Shown here one piece after another: positions 7,769-14,793 of a DNA stretch of 64,000 nt (position 1 is its first letter; each line of letters opens with the position of its first letter). The position numbers and the translations under genes are program-made. The notes below the pieces were generated by a model that saw only the letters and a program-made list of their open reading frames with translations, did not search any database and had not been told where the DNA came from. Origin of the DNA: an uncultured Clostridia bacterium (GTDB lineage Bacteria > Bacillota > Clostridia > Christensenellales > Aristaeellaceae); NCBI GenBank assembly GCA_934636105.1, contig CAKTZR010000016.1:1-64000 (forward strand), written 5' to 3'.

Positions 7769-8200
7769 TTTCATGGGCGGATCGCATTGAAATAAACCGC
7801 ATCCGAAAATGCGCGGCGGCGCTGAAAACGGAAAGCGACGATGCGCTGGCGATGGCGCGCGGATGCGTCGCGCAGATGAACACCGGCGAGAGGAAGACCG
7901 TCACGGCGGTGTTTCCCTCATGTTTGTATGCTTTGGCGGGCGGCGGAGCGCATATCGCGACCGTCAACCCCTATCTGGCGCGCAGGTGCAGCGCGCGCCC
8001 TCGTTCATGCTGGTGGATGAGGCGGACAGCATTCTGCTGGATGAAGCGGTTACGCCGATGATCCTTTCCGGACAGGGCGGCACGCTCAACCCCATGCTGA
8101 TGGCGGTGGATCGCTTTGTCGGCTGGCTGAAAAAGGCGGAGGTTCAGGCGCTTTCGGATGAGGACGAATATCTGCGGCTGGACGGCGAGGTGGATTATAT
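7765..8200 (+). pseudogene. SecA ATPase relic
   Basis: Two fragments of the SecA DEAD-motor domain survive. From 7765 one frame reads QMNTGERKTVTA and IATVNPYLARR, matching SecA Walker A (TGEGKT) and motif Ib (TVNDYLARR). At about 7981-7992 the frame shifts and continues with VQRAPSFMLVDEADSILLDE, matching the SecA motif II region ([20 protein letters not shown]). Roughly a hundred codons between these motifs are missing. The Walker A glycine is replaced by Arg, so even the first piece would be inactive. There is no preprotein cross-linking, scaffold or wing domain. It is a decayed copy, since SecA is essential and a full copy must lie elsewhere. Confidence 0.75.
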
Positions 8201-8600
8201 CGGCATGCCGCTTCGCGAAGCGGCGGCTTTCAGCAAAAGCTGGGAGCTGGAGGAAGCGAGCGTCGGCGTGGCGGCGATTAACGCGTGGCACAACCGCGCG
8301 GCGTGGCTGCCCGTTCGGGAAAATGCGGACGCGTTTTTGCGATACAGAAGCCGCGCGGAGGGAAAGCGGGTCGGCGTTATCGGGCGGTTCGCCTATCTGG
8401 AAAAGCGGCTCGAACCGATCTGCGATTTATATGTGATCGAGCGTCAGCCGGGCGCGAAGGATTATCCCGACGCGGCCTGCGAATACCTGCTCCCGGAGAT
8501 GGATGCGGTGTTTATCACCGGAAGCACGGCGGCGAACAAAACCCTGCCGCGGCTGCTGGAGTTGTCAAGATATGCGTTTACGGCGGTCTGCGGCCCGTCC
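8195..8600 (+). pseudogene. DUF364 (putative heavy-metal chelation) protein relic
   Basis: The second SecA frame runs on without a stop into a different family. GMPLREAAAFSKSW, EEASVGVAAINAWHN, GKRVGVIGRFAYLEKRL, YPDAACEYLLPEMD and NKTLPRLLELS are the conserved blocks of the C-terminal half of DUF364 proteins, a Rossmann-like fold proposed to act in metal chelation or transport in anaerobes. The N-terminal half of the family is absent, and the homology stops at CGPSM near 8600, where the next relic begins in another frame. The frame is open, so a chimeric polypeptide could be made, but none of its parts is complete. Confidence 0.7.
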
Positions 8601-8824
8601 ATGCGGTCGAGTTCTCGCTGGATGGCGGCGAAACGTGGACGGCTTACGAGACGAAGAACGCGACGGCCGACAAGTGGGTGTACTGGCACTTCGGTTTCAT
8701 GCCGCGAATGGAGGGCAGCTATCAGTTGAGCGTGCGTGCGCGCACGGCTTCCGGCAAGGTTTCCCCGCTGGCGGCGAGCGTCACCTTTGACGTGGCTCAG
8801 CAGCAGGAAAGCCAGAAAATCTAA
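8590..8824 (+). pseudogene. molybdopterin-oxidoreductase-type Ig-like domain relic
   Basis: In a third reading frame, from about 8600 to the stop at 8824, the translation contains VEFSLDGGETWTAYETK, WVYWHFGFMP and YQLSVRARTASGKVSPLAASVTFDV. This resembles the C-terminal immunoglobulin-like (Mo-co dimerisation) domain of sulfite-oxidase-family molybdopterin enzymes. The catalytic domain is missing and no ribosome binding site or start codon serves this piece. It looks like the surviving 3' end of a deleted gene. Confidence 0.55.
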
Positions 8825-8868
8825 GACGGGAAAGAGAACGTTTCCTGAAAGTCCGACAATAAAGTCAG

Positions 8869-8912
8869 AAACCTCCTGTTGCAGCATGGAGAAAAGCTGC
8901 GACAGGAGGTTT
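8869..8912. terminator. bidirectional terminator after the relic region and VTC gene
   Basis: A 16-bp stem with one T/G mismatch (AAACCTCCTGT at 8869-8879 plus GCAGC at 8881-8885, pairing with 8896-8912) and a 10-nt loop. A and T tracts flank it on either side. Confidence 0.8.
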
Positions 8913-8970
8913 TGCTATCTGGTTTTCTTTTCGCTTGCGGCAGGAGAGAAACGACCCCGCTTTGCAAGGG

Positions 8971-9663
8971 TTAAAACTCCTTATTTTCGTACCGCCTGCA
9001 CCACGTATACTTGCTCACGGCGCTGCGCTGGGCGGTCACGCCGCTGAGCACCGCCTGCATGTACGTCGGCAGAAACTCGTCGTATTTGACCTCCAGCACT
9101 TCAACCGGGTCGTCAAACACCGGATAGGTCGGGATGGACGGATCAAACATGTTCGTCTGATACAGGCCTGTGCGAATCTGCTTGTCAAACGTGATGCGCA
9201 CTTCCTCGGCGGGGTGGATATAGGCTTCGCGCACGTAATCCACAATCACCGCCGGGCGCAGCAGCCGCGTTTTCATCTCGCGGTATACGTCGTGCAGCAG
9301 GGGATGGCGCATGCGCTGCAAGCCCTCCGGGTCGCCCGCAATCAGCTGGTCGGCCAATTCGCGGGGGATGGAGACGGATTGCTTGGAAATCAAATCGCCG
9401 TACTTGCTCTTGCATTCCAGTTTGATGACGCGGTCGTTGAAGTTGTAGATGCGGATGCGGTATTTTTTGCGGTTGCCGACGCCCGCAATCTTTTCTTCCA
9501 GCGCGTCGTCGTTGATCGTGTCGAAATACAGCGAACGGATCAGATATTCGTGGCCCTGATCCAGCTGCATCATCGGCGCGAGCGCGTTGCGCAGAACGGT
9601 CAGCTCCGCCGGGGTAATCAGATATTTCAGCTCATGCCGCAGCGGAATGTTGCGAATGATCAT
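8971..9663 (-). CDS. VTC-domain polyphosphate polymerase-like protein
   Basis: This 230-residue protein is essentially a single VTC (CYTH-superfamily) tunnel domain, as in the catalytic subunit of yeast vacuolar polyphosphate polymerase. Visible family features are RHELKYLI at the N-terminus, IRSLYFDT, KKYRIRIYN, LECKSKYG and the C-terminal EVKYDEFLP, together supplying the basic and acidic residues that line the tunnel. No membrane segment is present, so it probably acts at the inner membrane face with the DUF4956 protein encoded 9 nt upstream. The start has AAGGAGA 4 nt before the ATG. Substrate is not shown by the sequence; polyphosphate synthesis is inferred from the family. Confidence 0.85.
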   Translation of the reverse strand: MIIRNIPLRHELKYLITPAELTVLRNALAPMMQLDQGHEYLIRSLYFDTINDDALEEKIAGVGNRKKYRIRIYNFNDRVIKLECKSKYGDLISKQSVSIPRELADQLIAGDPEGLQRMRHPLLHDVYREMKTRLLRPAVIVDYVREAYIHPAEEVRITFDKQIRTGLYQTNMFDPSIPTYPVFDDPVEVLEVKYDEFLPTYMQAVLSGVTAQRSAVSKYTWCRRYENKEF

Positions 9664-9672
9664 ATCTTCTCC

Positions 9673-10347
9673 TTAGTTGCCCGCTTCGGACTGGCAGGCA
9701 ATCAGCGTCGCGTTATGTACGCCCTCGGTATCCATCAGCTTGTTCACGATGTCAAAACGCTCACGCAGCTGTACCTCGACGGTCAGCTCCACGCCGCCGG
9801 GGGTGACGGTCTTGCTGCGCAGACGCTGCACCTTGATACGGCGGATGAAGTCCATGACCTCCGGCTCAGCGTCCTGATCGTAGTGGGTGACGAGCAGGAA
9901 GGTGTTCGGCGTGCGCAGGCGAAAGAACGCCAGCGCCAGCATCGCGATGGAAATGCCCGCGACGACGACCAGCGCGATGGTGTACAGCTCCGCGCCGAGC
10001 AGAATGCCCATCGTCAGGCTCCAGAACATGTAAGCCGTGTCCAGCGGGTCCTTGATGGCCGTGCGGAAACGCACGATGGAGAGCGCGCCGACCATGCCCA
10101 TCGACAGCGCGATGTTCGATTTGATGCACATGACGACCGGGGTCGTAATCATGCACAGCATAATCAGCGTGTTGGCGAACGACGGGGAAAAGAGCACGCC
10201 GCGGAACGCCTTGCGATAGACCAGTGCGATGATGAGACCGACGATAAAGCCCATCAGCAGCGCCAGCACCATTTTCATCGGTGTGAGGCTGGCCATCTGT
10301 TGTGCGAACCATTCGGTTACGCTTACGTCGTTGATGATGTTCTTCAT
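9673..10347 (-). CDS. DUF4956 integral membrane protein
   Basis: This 224-residue protein has about four transmembrane helices in its first 130 residues and a soluble C-terminal domain. The block GALSIVRFRTAIKDPLDTAY between helices is the DUF4956 signature and recalls the MgtC/SapB fold. The C-terminal part (TFLLVTHYDQDAEPEVMDFI onward) looks like a small ACT-like alpha/beta domain. The start MKNIINDVS at 10347 has AGGAGG 10 nt upstream; a 31-codon upstream extension runs through a repeat and is rejected. It lies between the CotH and VTC genes and is probably co-transcribed with them. Confidence 0.85.
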   Translation of the reverse strand: MKNIINDVSVTEWFAQQMASLTPMKMVLALLMGFIVGLIIALVYRKAFRGVLFSPSFANTLIMLCMITTPVVMCIKSNIALSMGMVGALSIVRFRTAIKDPLDTAYMFWSLTMGILLGAELYTIALVVVAGISIAMLALAFFRLRTPNTFLLVTHYDQDAEPEVMDFIRRIKVQRLRSKTVTPGGVELTVEVQLRERFDIVNKLMDTEGVHNATLIACQSEAGN

Positions 10348-10372
10348 GGGATTGTTTCCTCCTAAATATAAT

Positions 10373-10421
10373 ACTCCCTCAGTCACAACTTCGTTGTGCC
10401 AGCTCCCTCTAAGAGGGAGCC
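10373..10421. repeat. interspersed repeat family A, short form, copy 3
   Basis: ACTCCCTCAGTCACAACTTC, then GTTGTGCCAGCTCCCTCT and AAGAGGGAGCC: two adjacent hairpins in the CotH-DUF4956 gap, related to copies 1, 2 and 4. Confidence 0.7.
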
Positions 10422-10523
10422 TTTTGGTTTTAAGAAGCAAGGATAAAGGATTGAATGGAATATTTGCAGTCAGAAGCTTTGGCAGAAAAACAACTTAAAA
10501 AGCACTTGAAAACTCATATCATA

Positions 10524-10570
10524 AGGCTCCCTCTTTGAGGGAGCTGTCAGCGAAGCTGACTGAAGGAGTT
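10524..10570. repeat. interspersed repeat family A, short form, copy 4
   Basis: AGGCTCCCTCTTTGAGGGAG, then CTGTCAGCGAAGCTGACTG and AAGGAGTT. It abuts the CotH stop codon. Facing copy 3 in inverted orientation, it leaves about 100 bp of AT-rich sequence between them. Confidence 0.7.
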
Positions 10571-13500
10571 TTACTGATACTCCGCCGCGATTTCCGGACA
10601 CGGGCCGAAATAGGATTCCATTTCCGCGTCGCTCAGGCCGAAGTAGGATTGAATATCCAGCCAGACGAAGTGCGGCCTGCGGTTCATGACGCGCACGGCG
10701 CGTTCGCAGCGGGTGATCCAGTAGTTGTAAGCGCCCGTCGCGTTCTTCGGCACGTCGAAGCTGACCTGCGCGGGCATTTCCGCCGCCCAGCGCTCGTGGT
10801 GCATCTGCATTTCCGGCTTGATCTGCGCCGTCATCTGATAGAACAGCGAGACCATGTTTTCCGTCGTCAGCACGCTGTTGAACAGCTCGGCATAACGGCG
10901 GAGGAACTTTTCGCGATACTGCGGCACCTGCACCAGCTTGCGCACGAACAGGTTGGATTTGATCTTCTGGCTGCCCGCACCGTTCTCGTTCATGTAATAG
11001 GTGACGCATCCGGTGGCATATTCCACGCCCTTGCTCTTGTAGGTGGCGTTGAACAGACCCCAGTCCATATCGAACACCAGATAGCGCCACTTGCCGTCGC
11101 CGGATTTCGTGTTGCGGTAGAAGCGAATGTTGCCCGGATCGGTGTTGCCGTAGAACGATTCGAAGATGTAGTAATCGAACATGTTGTCGATGTCGAAATT
11201 CGCTTCAACTTCGGCCAACAGCTCGGGATCGCTGTTCAAATCGGCGTCCTTGACCTTGTTGTAAAGCGCCTTGTAATCCGCATTCGATCCCTGCTTAATC
11301 TGCGAGGAGGAAAGACCGTCGGATTGCAGCAGGTCGATGTCGTCTGCATTGTCCCATCCCTCGTGCTGGGCGACCATGTCCACGCCTGCGCGTTCGCGCA
11401 TGTTGTAATGGCCCCAGTATTGGCCGTTGATGTAGACGATGACGGGTTTCCAGGCCTGCGTAGCCAGCGAGCTTCCGGCCTGATCGATCAGCCGGGCTTC
11501 CAGACCGTCGAGCACACGGGTGTACAGGCCGTCCTGTCCGCCGTTGCGCAGAACGAAACTCTTGTAGGTCGTGAATGGGCGATCTTCAAACAACGCGTAG
11601 TCAAATTCGCTCTTGCCGAATTGGCCGTCCGCCTTGATGTACAGGCTCTTTTGCGGCATATCCAGCGAGTATTGACCCATCACGCGGAAGCGGATGCCCT
11701 GCGAGAATTGCAGCTGACCGTTTTCATCGGTGTATTCCACCCAGCCGTTGAACCAGTTCTTCTGGCCGTAGGTTGCAATCTTGATCCACGGCGTCGGCTG
11801 CGAGGTATCCACGTTCGGGCCGTAGGCGAACGCGCCGTATTCCTCGTTGGTCAGGTTATCCGGGTCGGTCGTCAGGCAGATGACCGGCATCGTGTGATAG
11901 ACAGAAATCAAATACGTTTCGGAGATGATCTGCGAGGCCTCCACGCCGTCGCGGTAGGCGCGCGCGCGGATGACCGTGTTGTTTTCAACCTCGATCGGCC
12001 CGGTGTAGACGGGGGAGGATTCGTTCGGGTCGGTGCTGTCGAGCGTATAGCGCACGGTGCTGTTTGCCGGAACGTTGATCGTCACCGCGTTTTCGCCTCT
12101 CAGCGGCCGCTCATACAGGCCGCCCGCCACATTGAACGTCGGCGCTTCGGCGTATCCGATGAAGCCCTGCCCGTTCGCTGCACCCGGCGTGGGGGTGGAA
12201 TAATAGAAAAGGCCGGCCTGCCCGAGCGTGCGCCCGTAGGAGGTGTCGTCGTAGAGCTGGGGAACGACCACCTTGTCCAGAATCTGCCCGCCGGGGGTGG
12301 ACAGGCAGACGGTTTCGCCCGACTTTTTCAGGTTGAAATTGGTGAAATAATAAACGCCGTCCTTGGTCGTCTGCGTCTTGTCGCAGTAGATGACCAGATA
12401 GCTGTTGTTTTCGATGGTGATGTCAGGAAACTGCCATTTGCGCGGTTTCTTAATGTTATCGGACAGGCCGTAACCCTTGAGGTTTACGGCCTGCCCGCTC
12501 ATGTTGTAAATTTCGATGTAGTCGTAGTAGTAATTGACGTTGGGCCCGTGCGTGCTTTTGTTGCCGGTCATGACCTCGGTGATATACAGCCCGGAGGTGT
12601 TGGCCAGGCACAGCGCCGTATCCATCGCCGTCACGCTTTCGCGCGTGTTGGCCAGACCCGGCGTGGGATTGGTGAAGACCTTGAAACTGCCGTCGCCCTC
12701 CTCGTCGCGGCCCCAGGAGGTATCCGCGGCAAGCAGGTCGTAGGTGACCATGTCGATCATTCGACCCTGAATATCCGAGAGGATGACGGTTTCGCCGTTG
12801 GAACGCAGCTTGAAGTTGGCGTGCGGCCAGCTTCCTTCCGCCGCGGCGCGATCCTTCTTGGAAGCGAAGACGACGAAATACCCGTTCGCTTCGATGACGC
12901 TGCCCTGCGGGAAACGCCATTTGACGAGCTTATCCGTGCTGTCGCTCAAGGCGTAATTGGAAAGATCGATGGCCTGATTGGTCGTGTTGTGAATCTCGAT
13001 CCAGTCGGGATAATCGCCGTCCTCGTCCTTGAGCGTGGTGATGGAGGACGCGCAGATTTCGTTGATGACCAGCGCGCCGCTTTGCAGCACCGTGCTCGCG
13101 CGGAAGGCTGCGTAGCCCTCCTGCGTGTTGTCGTATCCCGGCGTGTATTGGTCGGTGATGATGTAATCATTGCCGCTGATCCACGTGTAGCTCATGTTGT
13201 AATCCATCGCGGGGATATCCAGCTCCTGGAAAGCGATGCCGTCGCTGCCAAAGAGAAAGAGCTTGTCGCCCGCGGAGGAGAGCTTGAACTTGGCGTGCAG
13301 CGTCTTTCCGGCTTCGTTCTGCGTGCTGTCCGATGCGAAAACGATGACGTGTTCGCCCGCGGAGAGCGTCATATCCGGAAAGACGAAAGTGATTTTGTCC
13401 GCGCGGTCGGAAAGGCCGTAGCCCTTGATATTGATGGGGCTGTCGCCCGTGTTGGTGATTTCCACCCAATCCGGGAACGCGCCGGTTTCGTCCGGGAACG

Positions 13501-13756
13501 CGCTTCGGTTGGAGGACATCGCTTCCGTGATGCGCAGATTCGTGTCGCCGCTGGAAACGGCGGCTTCGTCCACCTCCGTGCCGGAGACGTTGGCGGCGGG
13601 GGTCTGCGCAATTTTCGGCGCGAAAAGAATCATCAGCACGACGAACACGCTCAACGCGATCAGCAGCGGCAGCGTGCCGCGCTGGGGCTTGACGCGTTTG
13701 ATGGCGCTGCGCTTTCTGCGCGGCGGACTGGTATTTTTCATCCGGTTGGAACGCAT
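10571..13756 (-). CDS. membrane-anchored CotH-kinase protein with three lamin-tail domains
   Basis: This 1061-residue surface protein has a basic cytoplasmic N-terminus (RRKRSAIKRVK) and one signal-anchor helix (about 29-47). Three lamin-tail domains follow, each opening with an ITEAM/INEIC/ITEVM strand and a DWVEI/DWIEI/DYIEI core and ending GYGLSD/NYALSD/GYGLSD. Next come a chitobiase-C-like domain (VRYTLDSTDPNESSPVYTG, about 550-620) and a CotH kinase domain (about 630-1000) with GHYNMRERAG, FESFYGNTDPGNIRFYR and WRYLVFDMDWGL. CotH is an atypical protein kinase of spore coats, but lamin-tail-CotH proteins also occur in organisms outside sporulation loci. The start has GAAAGGAAG 6 nt upstream. 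It is the first gene of the CotH-DUF4956-VTC cluster. Confidence 0.88.
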   Translation of the reverse strand: MRSNRMKNTSPPRRKRSAIKRVKPQRGTLPLLIALSVFVVLMILFAPKIAQTPAANVSGTEVDEAAVSSGDTNLRITEAMSSNRSAFPDETGAFPDWVEITNTGDSPINIKGYGLSDRADKITFVFPDMTLSAGEHVIVFASDSTQNEAGKTLHAKFKLSSAGDKLFLFGSDGIAFQELDIPAMDYNMSYTWISGNDYIITDQYTPGYDNTQEGYAAFRASTVLQSGALVINEICASSITTLKDEDGDYPDWIEIHNTTNQAIDLSNYALSDSTDKLVKWRFPQGSVIEANGYFVVFASKKDRAAAEGSWPHANFKLRSNGETVILSDIQGRMIDMVTYDLLAADTSWGRDEEGDGSFKVFTNPTPGLANTRESVTAMDTALCLANTSGLYITEVMTGNKSTHGPNVNYYYDYIEIYNMSGQAVNLKGYGLSDNIKKPRKWQFPDITIENNSYLVIYCDKTQTTKDGVYYFTNFNLKKSGETVCLSTPGGQILDKVVVPQLYDDTSYGRTLGQAGLFYYSTPTPGAANGQGFIGYAEAPTFNVAGGLYERPLRGENAVTINVPANSTVRYTLDSTDPNESSPVYTGPIEVENNTVIRARAYRDGVEASQIISETYLISVYHTMPVICLTTDPDNLTNEEYGAFAYGPNVDTSQPTPWIKIATYGQKNWFNGWVEYTDENGQLQFSQGIRFRVMGQYSLDMPQKSLYIKADGQFGKSEFDYALFEDRPFTTYKSFVLRNGGQDGLYTRVLDGLEARLIDQAGSSLATQAWKPVIVYINGQYWGHYNMRERAGVDMVAQHEGWDNADDIDLLQSDGLSSSQIKQGSNADYKALYNKVKDADLNSDPELLAEVEANFDIDNMFDYYIFESFYGNTDPGNIRFYRNTKSGDGKWRYLVFDMDWGLFNATYKSKGVEYATGCVTYYMNENGAGSQKIKSNLFVRKLVQVPQYREKFLRRYAELFNSVLTTENMVSLFYQMTAQIKPEMQMHHERWAAEMPAQVSFDVPKNATGAYNYWITRCERAVRVMNRRPHFVWLDIQSYFGLSDAEMESYFGPCPEIAAEYQ

Positions 13757-13796
13757 GATTGACTTCCTTTCAAGATTCGACAAAATTGCCTTGTTC

Positions 13797-13825
13797 AGTA
13801 TAACATAAATCGCGCGGAAACGGAA
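13797..13825 (-). promoter_or_regulatory. possible promoter of the CotH cluster
   Basis: Minus strand TTCCGT (13825-13820), 17-nt spacer, TATACT (13802-13797). The -10 is good and the -35 weak. Confidence 0.45.
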
Positions 13826-13938
13826 GACCAAGAAAAACTTTCTAAGCGGTTCTTGCGTTCGTGCGCACAATTTTCTGACTTTGCCGCTCGAAGCGCGCAT
13901 AGATTATCCCTGTGAATGAAGGGGAGAGGGGCGAAAAC

Positions 13939-14793
13939 ATGCGGCTTGGCGTGGTGCTTACGGGGATTGGCGCGAGCGCGGCGGCGAGCGCGGGCGCACT
14001 GACATGGCTGCTGGATGCGGGCGTCGCGCCGTATGCCGTCTGCGGCATGCAGGCGGCGGCGTGGCCTGCGGCGCTCTATCTGGTGGGGTATGATACGGAC
14101 AGGCTCCGCGGCGCGGCGGTTCAGGCTGCGCGCATGGGCAAGCGCCTGCTCACCCGGGACGCGTCCTTTTCGGCGCTGCTGCGCATGCAAAAAAGCGCGC
14201 TCTGTCAGGGCAGGCGGCTTGAAAAGCTGCTCTCGGCGCAGACAGGAGAGCGCGCGTTGGGGCTTTGCGACAGGCAGGGTGTTTTTCTCTGCCGCGCGGC
14301 GAGAAGCGGGCATGTCGTCGCCTTTTGCACGCAGAGCGTGACGCAGGAGGGCGCGATGGTGACGCTGCAAGCTTCGGCGGGCTTTGCCGCCCGCGCCGTG
14401 CTGGCCAGACCGCCGTTTCTCTCCGCAAAAGAGTGGATGGGTTCGCCGCTTCTGCCGCTGGATGACGTGCCGACGGCCTGCCGCATGCTGCAGGCGATGG
14501 GCGCGCAGCGCGTGCTGGTCGTCGCGCCGCAAAGCGCGATTCATCATGAGCCGGACGCGTTGGAACAGACGAGCGGCTTCTTTGTGCCGTGCGCGCGGGA
14601 ACTGGGGGAGAATGTCGGCGTTTTCCGCATCCCTCTGCCGGATTCCTTCGGCGCGCTTTCTCTCGATCGCCTGCTTGTCGGCGCGAATGCGGGACGGGAA
14701 GCCGCCGCAAAGGAGATGGAAGCGGCGCTTGGCCGACTCGGCCTGCCGATGTGCCGCGTGCTCCCGTTCAGGCGGCGGCTTACTGCACCGTGA
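13939..14793 (+). CDS. patatin-like protein lacking catalytic residues
   Basis: This 284-residue protein is laid out like patatin phospholipases: VVLTGIGASAAASAGALTWL at the N-terminus corresponds to the GGGxRGxxxxGVL oxyanion/helix segment, and CGMQAAAWPAALYLVGY to the GTSxGAxxAALYAxGY nucleophile elbow. Later, PLDDVPTACRMLQAMGAQRVLVV aligns with the DGG...P...REMGADxVIAV segment. The glycine-rich oxyanion loop, the GxSxG serine and the catalytic Asp are all replaced, so acyl-hydrolase activity is not expected. The start at 13939 follows GGAGAGGGG. Its 3' end overlaps the converging caspase gene by 14 bp. Assignment rests on pattern, not on a search. Confidence 0.5.
   Translation: MRLGVVLTGIGASAAASAGALTWLLDAGVAPYAVCGMQAAAWPAALYLVGYDTDRLRGAAVQAARMGKRLLTRDASFSALLRMQKSALCQGRRLEKLLSAQTGERALGLCDRQGVFLCRAARSGHVVAFCTQSVTQEGAMVTLQASAGFAARAVLARPPFLSAKEWMGSPLLPLDDVPTACRMLQAMGAQRVLVVAPQSAIHHEPDALEQTSGFFVPCARELGENVGVFRIPLPDSFGALSLDRLLVGANAGREAAAKEMEAALGRLGLPMCRVLPFRRRLTAP

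Noticed and set aside
7809..8729. Intact 306-residue novel protein
   Set aside because: Its segments match the middle of SecA and the C-terminal half of DUF364, and flanking homology continues in other frames, so a decayed mosaic is more likely.
10535..13762. Open frame of 1075 codons antisense to the CotH gene
   Set aside because: The opposite strand encodes a clear lamin-tail/CotH protein with signal anchor and ribosome binding site.
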